A stretch of 64,000 nucleotides of DNA, from contig NZ_PJJP01000034.1 of the NCBI RefSeq assembly GCF_002929555.1, positions 124,001-188,000 on the forward strand, in the 5' to 3' direction. The DNA is from Cryobacterium sp. N22 (lineage in GTDB: Bacteria > Actinomycetota > Actinomycetes > Actinomycetales > Microbacteriaceae). Positions 41,715-51,192 of the stretch are shown piece after piece (the first letter of the stretch is position 1; each line of letters opens with the position of its first letter). Made by a program: the position numbers and the translations under genes. The notes under the pieces are model-generated. The model was given only the letters and a program-made list of their open reading frames with translations, was not told where the DNA came from and did no database searches.

Positions 41715-42497
41715 GTGGCCCGCGTCACCCGCGGCCTCGCGATCGTACTCGGAATCACCCTGGCCCTCACCGGATGCGCAACCCCGGCCGCCGGCTCACC
41801 GACCGGCTCCGCCGTCACCCTCCAGGGCGACATCACGGTCTACGCCGCCGCGTCGCTCCAGGCCACCTTCACCGACCTGGCCGCGTCCTTCGAGACCGAC
41901 CACCCGGGCACCACGGTGGTGCTGAACTTCGCGGGCTCCTCCGCCCTCGTCACCCAGATCATCGAGGGCGCCCCGGCCGACGTGTTCGCCTCGGCAGACA
42001 CCGCCAACATGACCAGGCTCACGGACGCGTCCCTGACCGACGGCAGCCCCGTCGACTTCGCCACCAACGTCCTGGCCATCGCCGTGCCGCCGGGCAACCC
42101 GGCGGGCATCACCGACCTCGCCGACTTGGCCGGCCCCGACGTCAGGCTCGTCGTCTGCGCCCCCGAGGTGCCCTGCGGCCGCGCGGCCACGGCCCTGGCC
42201 GCGACCGCCGGCGTCACGCTCACCCCGGTGAGCGAGGAATCGTCCGTCACCGATGTGCTCGGCAAGGTCACCTCGGGCGAAGCGGACGCCGGCCTGGTCT
42301 ACGTCACCGACGTGGCCGCCGCGGGCGCCGCCGTCGAGGGCATTGAGTTCGCCGAGTCCGCCGGCGCCGTCAACACCTACCCGATCGTGCCCGTGACCGG
42401 CTCGGCATCCGCCGACGTGGCCCGGGCGTTCGTGGACTACGTCACCGGCGGCACCGGCGCCGCCGTGCTCGGTGCCGCGGGCTTCGGGGCGCCGTAA
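41715..42497 (+). CDS. modA: Molybdate ABC transporter substrate-binding lipoprotein ModA
   Basis: 260 residues; signal peptide with lipobox LTGC (Cys21). ModA signatures: [49 protein letters not shown], and the C-terminal [13 protein letters not shown]. The GTG at 41715 is right after the regulator stop. It binds molybdate/tungstate outside the membrane and hands it to ModB. Confidence 0.92.
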   Translation: MARVTRGLAIVLGITLALTGCATPAAGSPTGSAVTLQGDITVYAAASLQATFTDLAASFETDHPGTTVVLNFAGSSALVTQIIEGAPADVFASADTANMTRLTDASLTDGSPVDFATNVLAIAVPPGNPAGITDLADLAGPDVRLVVCAPEVPCGRAATALAATAGVTLTPVSEESSVTDVLGKVTSGEADAGLVYVTDVAAAGAAVEGIEFAESAGAVNTYPIVPVTGSASADVARAFVDYVTGGTGAAVLGAAGFGAP

Positions 42498-42501
42498 TCC
42501 C

Positions 42502-43296
42502 ATGACGGTTCCCCGCTGGGTCTTCGCCATGGCCGGTATCGGCGCGGCCTTCGTGCTGCTGCCGCTGGTGGCGATGGTGCTCCGGGTGAACTGGGCGGAG
42601 TTCGTGCCGCTGATCAGTTCGGAGGCCTCGGTCGCCGCACTGCTCCTCAGCCTGCGCACGTCGCTGGCCGCCACCCTGCTATGCGTGATCTTCGGCGTAC
42701 CGATGGCGCTGGTGCTGGCCCGCACCGACTTCTGGGGTCAGAAGGTGCTCCGCTCGCTGGTGCTGCTCCCCCTCGTGCTCCCGCCGGTCGTGGGCGGCAT
42801 CGCGCTGCTCTACACGTTCGGCCGCCGCGGGCTGCTCGGGCAGACCTTCGAGCTCCTGGGCATCGAGATCGCCTTCTCCACCACCGCCGTCGTGATCGCG
42901 CAGACCTTCGTCGCCCTGCCGTTCCTGGTGCTGAGCCTGGAGGGCGCCCTGCGCACGGTGGGCAGCCGCTACGAGGCCGTCGGCGCCACCCTCGGCGCGA
43001 GCCCCACCACGGTGCTGCGCCGCATCACCCTGCCCCTGGTGCTGCCGGCGGTGCTCTCCGGCGCCGTGCTGTCGTTCGCCAGGGCCCTCGGCGAGTTCGG
43101 CGCCACCCTCACCTTCGCCGGCAGCCTGCAGGGCACCACCCGCACCCTGCCGCTGGAGATCTACCTGCAGCGGGAGACCGACCCCGACACCGCCGTGGCC
43201 CTGTCACTGGTGCTGGTGGTCGTGGCCGTCATCATCGTCAGCCTCGCCCACCGCACCGGTGAGCCCTCCCGCCGGCGGGCGCGGGCGCTCTCGTGA
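42502..43296 (+). CDS. modB: Molybdate ABC transporter permease ModB
   Basis: 264 residues, five or six membrane helices. ModB/CysT-type EAA loop: [31 protein letters not shown], then [30 protein letters not shown], diagnostic of molybdate permeases. Starts four bases after modA and overlaps modC by GTGA. Confidence 0.93.
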   Translation: MTVPRWVFAMAGIGAAFVLLPLVAMVLRVNWAEFVPLISSEASVAALLLSLRTSLAATLLCVIFGVPMALVLARTDFWGQKVLRSLVLLPLVLPPVVGGIALLYTFGRRGLLGQTFELLGIEIAFSTTAVVIAQTFVALPFLVLSLEGALRTVGSRYEAVGATLGASPTTVLRRITLPLVLPAVLSGAVLSFARALGEFGATLTFAGSLQGTTRTLPLEIYLQRETDPDTAVALSLVLVVVAVIIVSLAHRTGEPSRRRARALS

Positions 43297-44381
43297 CCTT
43301 CTCCCTCGACCTGCACGTCGCCGAACGCGACGTGAGCCTGCACCTGGACGTGGCGGCCGGTGAGACCGTCGCGATCCTCGGACCCAACGGCGCCGGCAAG
43401 TCCACCCTGCTGGGCACCATCGCCGGGTTGGTCACCCCCGACTCCGGGCGCGCGGAGCTCAACGGCACCGTGTTGTTCGACCTGCCGGCAGCCGGGAGCG
43501 GCCGCCGGATCTGGCGTCCGCCGCACCAGCGCGGCGTCTCCCTGCTGGCGCAGGAGGCGTTGCTGTTCCCGCACCTGAGCGCACTCGACAACGTGGCCTT
43601 CGGCCCGCGCAGCGCGGGTGTCCCGGCGACCCGCGCACGCCAGACGGCGACCCGGTGGCTGCGCGAAGTGGATGCCGAGGCCCTCGCGGCCCGGCGCCCG
43701 GCCGAGCTCTCCGGCGGGCAGGCTCAGCGCATCGCGGTGGCGCGGGCGCTGGCCTCCGACCCCGGCCTGTTGCTGCTGGACGAACCGCTGGCCGCGCTGG
43801 ATATCTCGGTGGCCCCGGCGGTGCGGCGGATGCTCCGCCGCGTGCTTTTCGATCGCAGCGCCGTGATCGTGACCCACGACGTGCTCGACGCGTACACCCT
43901 CGCCGACAGGGTCGTGATCATCGAAGACGGCCGGGTCGTCGACCAGGGAACACCCGCGGAGGTGCTCGATCGCCCGCGCAGCGCGTTCGCGGCGGGCCTG
44001 GCCGGGCTGAACCTGATCACCGGCATCCGGCGGGGCGACACCCTGGTCGTGGCCGACCCCGCGACGACGATCACCATCGACGCCGGGTCGGCCGGCGCCG
44101 ACGGCGACCCCATCTCCCTCGCGGTGAGGCCCGCGGCAGTGACGGTGACGTTCGACGAACCGGCCGATCCGGCCCGCACCAGCGTGCGCGCCGAGCTGAT
44201 CGACCTCGAACCCCGGGGCGACTTCGTGCGGGCGCGCAGCGCCCTGCTCGCCGCGGATGTCAGCCCGAAGGACGCCGCGGGGCTCGATGCGGCCGTGGGC
44301 TCGGCCCTGTGGTTCTCGATTCCGTCTGCCGCCGCGATGGTCTACCCCACCGGCCGATCCGAAAGGTCCGCACCATCGTGA
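43293..44381 (+). CDS. modC: Molybdate ABC transporter ATP-binding protein ModC
   Basis: 362 residues: Walker [10 protein letters not shown] (30-38), signature [15 protein letters not shown], Walker [13 protein letters not shown], switch His in [11 protein letters not shown], then a C-terminal TOBE region ([39 protein letters not shown]) that senses molybdate. GTG start overlapping modB. It is the only transport ATPase gene in the window. Confidence 0.93.
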   Translation: MTFSLDLHVAERDVSLHLDVAAGETVAILGPNGAGKSTLLGTIAGLVTPDSGRAELNGTVLFDLPAAGSGRRIWRPPHQRGVSLLAQEALLFPHLSALDNVAFGPRSAGVPATRARQTATRWLREVDAEALAARRPAELSGGQAQRIAVARALASDPGLLLLDEPLAALDISVAPAVRRMLRRVLFDRSAVIVTHDVLDAYTLADRVVIIEDGRVVDQGTPAEVLDRPRSAFAAGLAGLNLITGIRRGDTLVVADPATTITIDAGSAGADGDPISLAVRPAAVTVTFDEPADPARTSVRAELIDLEPRGDFVRARSALLAADVSPKDAAGLDAAVGSALWFSIPSAAAMVYPTGRSERSAPS

Positions 44382-44866
44382 TGCATCCAGAAGTTGCCCA
44401 GGCCATCCGACTCTTCGCGCTGCTCGGCGACAGCCCACAGCCGGCCGTCGCCGAGGCCGACAACGACGAGTACGGCGCCGCGCTCACCCGGATCGGGGCG
44501 CGGACCGTGCGGCTGCGGGTCGGCAAGCTGACCCCGACCAAAGTGGGCCTGTTCGTCGCCGTCTGGCGGCGCTCGACCGCCGGACCCACGGAACCGTTCC
44601 CCGCCGACGACGTCGACCTGCTGGTGATCACCACCACGGAGGGCCAGAACGCCGGCCAGTTCGTCTTCCCCCGGTCGGCGCTGGTGCGCCACGGCATCAC
44701 CTCGGTGGCCGGCGCCGGCGGCAAACGGGGCTTCAGGGTCTACCCGCCGTGGTCCCCCACCGACAATGCCCAGGCCATCCGCACCCAGAAGTGGCAGGGC
44801 GCGTACTTCCTCGACACCGGCGACGGGTTCGATCTCGACCGGCTGCGGATACTCACCGGCCAGTGA
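44378..44866 (+). CDS. MepB-family protein
   Basis: 162 residues. Family features: EADNDEYGAALTRIGARTVRLRVGKLTPTKVGLFVAVWRRS, DDVDLLVITTTEGQNAGQFVFPRSALVRHGI and GKRGFRVYPPWSPTDNAQAIRTQKWQGAYFLD. The family is named from a gene beside the staphylococcal MepA efflux pump but has no defined activity. Start GTG 44378 or ATG 44381, both overlapping the modC stop, so it is the fifth gene of the mod operon, which is an unexpected context. Confidence 0.85.
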   Translation: MMHPEVAQAIRLFALLGDSPQPAVAEADNDEYGAALTRIGARTVRLRVGKLTPTKVGLFVAVWRRSTAGPTEPFPADDVDLLVITTTEGQNAGQFVFPRSALVRHGITSVAGAGGKRGFRVYPPWSPTDNAQAIRTQKWQGAYFLDTGDGFDLDRLRILTGQ

Positions 44867-44879
44867 GACCCGGACGTCG

Positions 44880-46517
44880 CTAGTAGCGCACCTCGTCGAC
44901 CGGACCGCCGCCGGCGAGGTCTTCGAGCAGCAGTTCGGGGTGGTCGCGCACGGTGTTGCGCAGGCGCCACGGGGTGCTGAACAGGGCCAGCAGGGTGCCG
45001 TCGCTGCGGCGGAGCACCTCGACCTGGCGGTCGTGCCCGAGGATCAGCGCACTCTCCTTGTCGGTGCGGCGAGCCAGCTGGTAGGGCAGCACGTCGCTGC
45101 GAATCGCGGCGCCGAAGTCGTGCGACATCCGCTCTTCGACGACCTCGAACTGCATCGGGCCGACAGCGCCGAGCACCGGGGCCTGGTCGCCGCGGAGATC
45201 CGAGCGCATCACCTGAATGACGCCCTCGTGGTCGAGCTGGTCGATGCCGCGACGGAACTGCTTGTGCTTGCTGGTGTCGGCGGGGCGCACGGCACGGAAG
45301 TGCGCCGGCGCGAACATCGGCAGCGGCGGGAAGGTGACGGCGGGGCTGCCCTCGTGGATCGAGTCGCCGACCCGCAGCGCGGAGGCGTTGACCAGGCCGA
45401 CGATGTCGCCGGGCCAGGCTTCCTCGGCCACCTCACGGTCCTTGCCGAACAGCTGCTGGGCGTACTTGGTGGCGAACGGCCGGCCGGTGGCGGAGTGGGT
45501 GACCACCATGCCGCGGCGGAACTGGCCGGAGCAGACCCGCACGAACGCGACGTAGTCGCGGTGCGAGGAGTTCATGCCGGACTGCACCTTGAAGACGAAG
45601 CCGGAGAACGGGCTGGTCACCGGGCGGTGGCCGCCGTCGGCGTCCAGGCGCGCCTCGGCGGGCGGGGCGAAGTCCACCAGGGTGTCCAGGATGTGCTGCA
45701 CGCCGAAGTTGAGCACCGCGGCGGAGAACAGCACCGGGGTGGTCACGCCGTCCAGGAACAGTTCCTCGTCGTGGTTCTGGCCTTCCTCGGCGAGCAGTTC
45801 GGATTCCTCGGCGGCGGCGACCCAGGCGGCGCCCTCGGATGCGGCGGCGTCGTCGGCGCTGGTGCGCTCGAAGTCGGCGCGGGTGGCGCCGCCGGCGGTG
45901 CGGTTGAAGCGGATGAAGTCGCTGCTGTCGCGTTCGATGACACCACGGAAGTCGCCGGCGATGCCCACCGGCCAGGTCAGCGGGGTGGGGATCAGGCCGG
46001 TGCGGGTGCGGATCTCGTCCATCAGGTCGAGCGCGGCGGAGCCGGGCCGGTCCCACTTGTTGATCACGGTGATGACGGGCAGGCCCCGCTGCTTGCACAC
46101 CTCGAAGAGCTTCATGGTCTGCACCTCGAGGCCCTTGCTGGCGTCGACGAGCATCACGGCGGCATCCACCGCGGAGAGCACCCGGAAGGTGTCCTCGGAG
46201 AAGTCGGCGTGGCCGGGGGTGTCGACGAGGTTGATGACGCTGTCGCGGTACTCGAACTGGATGGCGGCGGAGGTGATCGAGATGCCGCGCTCCTGCTCCA
46301 TGGTCATCCAGTCGGAGACGGTGCCGCGCCGGCCGGCCTTGCCGTGCGTGGCGCCGGCGGTGGTGATGGCGCGCGCGTGCAGCAGCAGTGCCTCGGTGAG
46401 CGTGGACTTGCCCGCGTCGGGGTGGGAGATGACGGCGAAGGTGCGCCGGCGCACGGCCTGAGCCTCGACCTCTTTCGGGGACACCTCGGTGCCAGGGGTC
46501 ACGGTTGCTTCAGCCAC
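44880..46517 (-). CDS. prfC: Peptide chain release factor 3
   Basis: 545 residues, full length. GTPase motifs SHPDAGKST (31-39), DTPGHADF and NKWD; RF3-specific GKAGRRGTVSDWMTMEQERGISITSAA and the C-terminal domain with AVGPMQFEVVEERM. It removes RF1/RF2 from the ribosome after termination. GTG start with AGGAA in front. RF3 is not universal in Actinomycetota. Single gene, convergent with the MepB-like gene. Confidence 0.95.
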   Translation of the reverse strand: MAEATVTPGTEVSPKEVEAQAVRRRTFAVISHPDAGKSTLTEALLLHARAITTAGATHGKAGRRGTVSDWMTMEQERGISITSAAIQFEYRDSVINLVDTPGHADFSEDTFRVLSAVDAAVMLVDASKGLEVQTMKLFEVCKQRGLPVITVINKWDRPGSAALDLMDEIRTRTGLIPTPLTWPVGIAGDFRGVIERDSSDFIRFNRTAGGATRADFERTSADDAAASEGAAWVAAAEESELLAEEGQNHDEELFLDGVTTPVLFSAAVLNFGVQHILDTLVDFAPPAEARLDADGGHRPVTSPFSGFVFKVQSGMNSSHRDYVAFVRVCSGQFRRGMVVTHSATGRPFATKYAQQLFGKDREVAEEAWPGDIVGLVNASALRVGDSIHEGSPAVTFPPLPMFAPAHFRAVRPADTSKHKQFRRGIDQLDHEGVIQVMRSDLRGDQAPVLGAVGPMQFEVVEERMSHDFGAAIRSDVLPYQLARRTDKESALILGHDRQVEVLRRSDGTLLALFSTPWRLRNTVRDHPELLLEDLAGGGPVDEVRY

Positions 46518-46613
46518 TGCTCGGTTCCTACCTCTATATGTCTGTCAATACGCCGCTTGCGCGCACGCGTCCTTCAAACCTAACCTGCGCGGCTGTTCAA
46601 CTCCTCCCCGCTA

Positions 46614-46635
46614 ATTGTTACCATCCTTTACAAAC
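46614..46635. promoter_or_regulatory. Candidate ROK operator upstream of the ROK kinase
   Basis: The stretch with half-sites TTGTTA (46615-46620) and TTACAAAC (46628-46635) aligns with the stronger palindrome at 53792-53816 at 16 of 25 positions, the right half best. It lies 110 bases before the kinase start in the 227-base region shared with prfC. Confidence 0.45.
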
Positions 46636-46744
46636 AGTGTCGGCGCATGGGATACTGACCTCACAGGCAGTTGATGACAGCATGAGCACCCTCGTGGCCG
46701 GTTTCTTGCCCGCGACACTCGCCTACCGCTGAGGAGCCCCCGCC

Positions 46745-47707
46745 ATGACCGCCGTGACCCTCACTCCGGCTCTCGACCAGGCCCTCCCGCTCGGGGACGG
46801 CGAGCCGGTGATCGCCGTGGATGTGGGCGGCACCGACACCAAGGCCGCGCTCTTCGACGCGTCCGGCCGGATGCTCGGACTCAGCCGCACGCCGACACCG
46901 CTCGACGGCGAGAACACGGCCTTCTCGGTCATCGCCAGGGTGCAGGAACTCACGCTGCAGTTCGCCGCGGACTTTCCCGGGGTGCGGCCCCGGGCGGTGG
47001 GCCTGCTCGCGCCTGGCCTCGTCGACGACGACGCGGGCATCGGCGTGCTCTCCACCAACCTGCACTGGTCCAACGTGCCCTTCAAACAACTCACCGAAGA
47101 CCTCATCCACCTGCCCACCACCTTCTCGCACGACGTGCGGGCCGCCGGCGAGGCCGAGTTCAGGCTCGGTGCTGCCCGCCCGTATCGCAACGTGGTGGTG
47201 CTGGTCATCGGCACCGGAATCGCCGGTTCGCTGTTCATCAACGGCCGGGCCCACACCGGCGCCGGCTACGCGGGCGAGATCGGCCACTCGATAGTGCACC
47301 CCGCCGGGCCGCTCTGCGGCTGCGGCTCCCGGGGTTGCCTGGAGACCGTGGCCTCGGCCGGCGCGATCGTGCGCCGGTACGAGGAGGTCACCGGCATCCG
47401 TTTGGGCGGGGCCCGCGAGGTGCTGGCCCTGGCCCGCACCGGCGACCCCGCGGCAGCGCTGATCTGGAGCGAGGCACTGGACGCCCTCGCCCTGAGCATC
47501 GCCCAGCTGGCCGCGATCCTCGCGCCGGAGGCCATCGTGATCGGCGGCGGGCTGGCGCAGGCGGGCGACCACCTGTTCGTGCCACTGCGTGAACGGGTGA
47601 GCGCCCTGCTCAGCTTCCACCGGCGGCCCGTGATCCTGCCGGCGTCGATCGGCGAGAACGCCGGCCTGCTCGGCGGCGCCCTGCGCGCGCGGGACCTGGT
47701 CAGCTAG
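46745..47707 (+). CDS. ROK-family sugar kinase (probably glucokinase or N-acetylglucosamine kinase)
   Basis: 320 residues, no DNA-binding domain. ATP-binding motif VIAVDVGGTDTKAALFD, sugar-binding VIGTGIAGSLFINGRAHTGAGYAGEIGH and an intact zinc site C-G-C-G-S-R-G-C-L-E. GAGGAG ribosome site. It converges on the NagZ-like hydrolase gene; with that locus, phosphorylation of released GlcNAc is the likely job, but glucose cannot be excluded. Confidence 0.88.
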   Translation: MTAVTLTPALDQALPLGDGEPVIAVDVGGTDTKAALFDASGRMLGLSRTPTPLDGENTAFSVIARVQELTLQFAADFPGVRPRAVGLLAPGLVDDDAGIGVLSTNLHWSNVPFKQLTEDLIHLPTTFSHDVRAAGEAEFRLGAARPYRNVVVLVIGTGIAGSLFINGRAHTGAGYAGEIGHSIVHPAGPLCGCGSRGCLETVASAGAIVRRYEEVTGIRLGGAREVLALARTGDPAAALIWSEALDALALSIAQLAAILAPEAIVIGGGLAQAGDHLFVPLRERVSALLSFHRRPVILPASIGENAGLLGGALRARDLVS

Positions 47708-47732
47708 CGGCGCGACGGGCAGCGCCCGCGGG

Positions 47733-49265
47733 CTAGGCCGGCTCGCCTGACGGGAACACCAGCAGTTCGAGCAGCGCGCGCCCGGCCAGCCGTGAGGCGC
47801 CGAAGGTGGCGATGTCGGCGTAGCGCAGGTCATCCGACGGCCAGCCCATGTCGACCACGAGCACATCACGGCGGTCGGCTCGCAGCGCATCCACCAGGCC
47901 GCGAATGAACGGATGCCGATGGTTGTCCTTGCCGATCACGACCACGGGTGCCCGGTCGGCGAGTTCCACCGCCCCGGTGTCGTGCGCGCTGCGCCCGACG
48001 AGGGGCAGGGCCCGCCATGCGGCGGCGAGGTCCGACTCGGGGTGGGCGGCCGCCTCGGCGAACGGCCCCCAGGGCGCCGGGCCCACGGCGATGTTCGTCA
48101 CGGTGTCGAGCCGCACCACCGAGAAGGTCTCCGGAGCCGCCTCGAGCCACCGCTTCGCGTGGTCGTTGACGGCGAAGGAGGCACGGATCCGGCCGGCATC
48201 GAAGGCGGGCTCAGACATCGACAGCGCGGCAGCCGGCAGCGGGACGCTCAGGGTCTCGTCGCGGGTGCCGGCGGCAAGTCGATGCACGCGGCCGGCGGCC
48301 TCCGCGAGCCGGTCCTCCGTGAGGGTGCCGGCCTCAACGGCGGCCAGGACCGTGGCCTCGATCCAGTCGAGCTGGTCGGCGGTGTTCTCGGTGCCGATGC
48401 AGAGCAGGTCGCAGCCCGCGGCCAGCGCAGCGGCGGCGGCCCCCGGGATGCCCAGGATGCCGCTGGCGCCCTTCATGTCCAGGGCGTCGCTGACGATGAC
48501 GCCCGTGAAGCCCAGTTCGGTGCGCAGCAGGCCGCCGAGCACCCGCGGCGAGAGCGTCGCGGGGTTCTCCGGGTCGATCTGGGGCAGCAGGATGTGCGAG
48601 GTCATGATGCTCTTCGCGCCGGCCGTGATCGCGGCACGGAAGGGCACCAGTTCCCGCTCGCGCAGGGTCGCCAGGGGCAGGTCGACCACGGGCATGGCCA
48701 GGTGGGAGTCGAGCGCGGTGTCACCGTGGCCCGGAAAATGCTTGGGGCAGGCGGCGACCCCGGTGGACTGCAACCCGCGCACCCAGGCGGCGGAGTGCAG
48801 GCCCACCCGGACCGGGTCGGTGCCGAAACTGCGCACGCCGATCACCGGATTGTCGGGATTGGAATTGACGTCGGTGTCCGGTGCGAAAGTGAGGGTGCAG
48901 CCGGCCTTGCGCAGCTCCCAGCCGACCTGACGGCCGACCTCCTCGGTGTAGCCGACGTCGTCGATCCGGCCGAGGATGGCGTTGCCCGGATACGGCGAGC
49001 CCGAGGAGAAGTAGAGCCGGGTGACGTCGCCGCCCTCCTCGTCGATCGCGATGACCGCGAGCGGGTTCGCGGCGCGGATCGAGTCCGTCAGCGCCCGCAG
49101 CTGGGCGATCGAGACGATGTTCTGCCCGAACAGGCACACGGCGCCGAGTCCGCCCTGCAGGCGCAGGCGCAGCCAATCCGGCAGCGCCGTGCCCACGAAG
49201 CCCGGCATCAGGGTTGCCCGGATGTGCGTGCGCAGCAGGGACTCGTCGCCGGTGACGCCGGTCAT
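47733..49265 (-). CDS. nagZ: Glycoside hydrolase family 3 beta-N-acetylhexosaminidase (NagZ-like)
   Basis: 510 residues. NagZ-specific KHFPGHGDTALDSH (175-188) contains the Asp186/His188 acid-base dyad, and Asp260 in IVSDALDMKGA is the nucleophile. A second C-terminal domain (residues 350-510), as in the Bacillus enzyme, is present. No signal peptide, so it acts on imported sugars such as GlcNAc-MurNAc or chitobiose. ATG overlaps the permease stop, last gene of the operon. Confidence 0.92.
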   Translation of the reverse strand: MTGVTGDESLLRTHIRATLMPGFVGTALPDWLRLRLQGGLGAVCLFGQNIVSIAQLRALTDSIRAANPLAVIAIDEEGGDVTRLYFSSGSPYPGNAILGRIDDVGYTEEVGRQVGWELRKAGCTLTFAPDTDVNSNPDNPVIGVRSFGTDPVRVGLHSAAWVRGLQSTGVAACPKHFPGHGDTALDSHLAMPVVDLPLATLRERELVPFRAAITAGAKSIMTSHILLPQIDPENPATLSPRVLGGLLRTELGFTGVIVSDALDMKGASGILGIPGAAAAALAAGCDLLCIGTENTADQLDWIEATVLAAVEAGTLTEDRLAEAAGRVHRLAAGTRDETLSVPLPAAALSMSEPAFDAGRIRASFAVNDHAKRWLEAAPETFSVVRLDTVTNIAVGPAPWGPFAEAAAHPESDLAAAWRALPLVGRSAHDTGAVELADRAPVVVIGKDNHRHPFIRGLVDALRADRRDVLVVDMGWPSDDLRYADIATFGASRLAGRALLELLVFPSGEPA

Positions 49266-50203
49266 CCCTTCACCGCCCCGCTGACCAGTCCGCTGGTCAT
49301 CCTGCCCTGCACGAAGAGGAAGAAAATGATCACCGGAATGGCCACCATGGTGGAGGCCGCCATCACCTGGCCCCAGTCGGTGGCCCGGCTGGCGCTGGCC
49401 TGGATGAAGCCGCGCAGCCAGAGCGGAAGCGTCTGGCTGGAGGTGTCCTGCAGCAGCACCAGGGCGACGGTGAACTCGTTCCAGGCCTGCAGGAAGGCGT
49501 ACACCCCCGATGCCACCAGCCCGGGTGCGAGGAGGGGGAAGGTGATGCGCATGAAGGCCTGGGTGCGGCTCAGGCCGTCGATCATGCCCGCCTCCTCGAG
49601 GTCGGCGGGCACCCCGGCGACGAAGCCGCGCAGCATCCAGATCGTGAAGGGCACGACGGCGGCGATGTAGATGATGCTCACGCCCACGATCGAGTTGAGC
49701 ATGTTCAGGCTGCCCATCAGCTTGTACTGGGCGATGAAGAGACCCTCAGCGGGGAGCATCTGGATCAGCAGCACGGCCAGGACGAACGCCTTGCGGCCAC
49801 GGAACCTGAACCGGCTGATCGCCAACGCCCCGAGAAACGCGAAGAATAGGCAGAACGCCACGGTGATGAGGGCGATGGCCGTGCTCATGCCCAGGGCGGG
49901 CAGGAACGTTCCGCCCGAAAAGACCGCGACGAAGTTGTCGAGGGAGCCGCCGAACGGCAGCCAGGTCGGGGTGGTGCTCTGCAGCACCACGTTGGGCAGC
50001 AGCGACGAGTTGAGCATCCAGTAGACCGGGAAGACCCAGATCAGCGAGACCCCGACGCCGATGGCGCCCAGCGCGATCCGGCCGGGCCGGATGCGCCGGT
50101 TGCCGCCGCTCTTCCGGCGGGACGGTTCAGTGCTGGGCCGGGGCCGGAGCGGGGGGCCGGCCTGCGCGGTTCCCGCATCGGCGGGGTGGACCGTCGAGGT
50201 CAT
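49262..50203 (-). CDS. Sugar ABC transporter permease (MalG type)
   Basis: 313 residues; disordered Pro/Arg-rich N terminus of about 40 residues, then six helices from IALGAIGVGVSLIWVFPVYWML. EAA-type loop LEEAGMIDGLSRTQAFMRITFPLLAPG. ATG 50203 overlaps the upstream permease stop; an apparent longer frame to 50893 would run through that gene. Confidence 0.9.
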   Translation of the reverse strand: MTSTVHPADAGTAQAGPPLRPRPSTEPSRRKSGGNRRIRPGRIALGAIGVGVSLIWVFPVYWMLNSSLLPNVVLQSTTPTWLPFGGSLDNFVAVFSGGTFLPALGMSTAIALITVAFCLFFAFLGALAISRFRFRGRKAFVLAVLLIQMLPAEGLFIAQYKLMGSLNMLNSIVGVSIIYIAAVVPFTIWMLRGFVAGVPADLEEAGMIDGLSRTQAFMRITFPLLAPGLVASGVYAFLQAWNEFTVALVLLQDTSSQTLPLWLRGFIQASASRATDWGQVMAASTMVAIPVIIFFLFVQGRMTSGLVSGAVKG

Positions 50204-51144
50204 GATTCGTCCTCCTTGAGCATGCTGCGTACGTAGAACCAGCTCAGGGCCACGGTCAGCACGAGCACGAAGATCGAGACGGCGCTGGCCATCGCGAAGT
50301 CGCTGGAGCCGACGCCGAGTTGGTAGATATAGGTGCCGAGCAGGTTGGTCTCCGAGGCGATCGAGCCCACATCCTGCAGCAGCCGGATCTGGGTGAACAC
50401 CCGCAGGTCCCAGATCACCTGCAGCAGCAGGATGATCGCGAGCACCGGCCGGATGATCGGAACGATGATGAACCGGAGCCGCTGGGACAGCGTGGCGCCG
50501 TCCAGCTGGGCGGCCTCGAGCACCTCGGTGGACACCTGGGTGAGGCCGGCGAAGATGGAGAACGCCACGAACGGCACGCTCATCCAGACCACGATGACCA
50601 TGGCCACGAAGAAGAACGACAGCGGGTCGGCCAGCCAGTTGTGGTTCTGGAAATCCAGGCCCATGCCGGTCAGAACCGAGTTCAGCACGCCGCGGCGCCA
50701 GTCGATGAGCCAGTTCCAGACCGTCATCGCCGCCACGACGGGCATCGCCCAGGCGAGCAGCATCGAGATCTGCAGGGTGATGCGCACACTGGTGTGCACG
50801 GCGTTCATCAGCAGGGCCATCAGGGTGCCGATGGCCATGGTGACCGCGGCGGTGACCAGGCAGAAGGCCAGCGACCGCGCCACCACTGTCCACATGTACG
50901 GGTCGGTGAACAGGGTGACGTAGTTGTCGAACCAGACGAATTCCGGGGGTTGGCCGAACTGCTGGGAGAGCCCGAACCTCTGCATCGAGGTGACGAACTG
51001 CCAGACCAGCGGGTAGCCGAGCGCCAGGATCAGGATGCCGCAGGCCGGGATGACCAGCAGGTACGGCGTTGTGTTGCCCCTTTTTCGGGGCCTGGCCTGG
51101 CGAGGCGGATCGGCCTGGCCCAGCACGAGGTTCTGCGTGGTCAC
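50200..51144 (-). CDS. Sugar ABC transporter permease (MalF type)
   Basis: 314 residues, six helices beginning PYLLVIPACGILILALGYPLVWQF; EAA-type loop LEAAQLDGATLSQRLRFIIVPII. GTG start with AAAGGAGG. Third gene of the ROK-binding protein-permease-permease-NagZ operon; as in the other two sugar loci no ATPase is encoded. Confidence 0.9.
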   Translation of the reverse strand: MTTQNLVLGQADPPRQARPRKRGNTTPYLLVIPACGILILALGYPLVWQFVTSMQRFGLSQQFGQPPEFVWFDNYVTLFTDPYMWTVVARSLAFCLVTAAVTMAIGTLMALLMNAVHTSVRITLQISMLLAWAMPVVAAMTVWNWLIDWRRGVLNSVLTGMGLDFQNHNWLADPLSFFFVAMVIVVWMSVPFVAFSIFAGLTQVSTEVLEAAQLDGATLSQRLRFIIVPIIRPVLAIILLLQVIWDLRVFTQIRLLQDVGSIASETNLLGTYIYQLGVGSSDFAMASAVSIFVLVLTVALSWFYVRSMLKEDES

Positions 51145-51192
51145 GCCGACCCTCCTTTCGTTGTTCGGTTCGTCTGGTTCGACAGGCGCCGG

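Noticed and set aside
46505..46732. 75-codon plus-strand frame between prfC and the ROK kinase
   Set aside because: It covers the promoter region and the candidate ROK operator, has no ribosome site, and its sequence resembles no protein.
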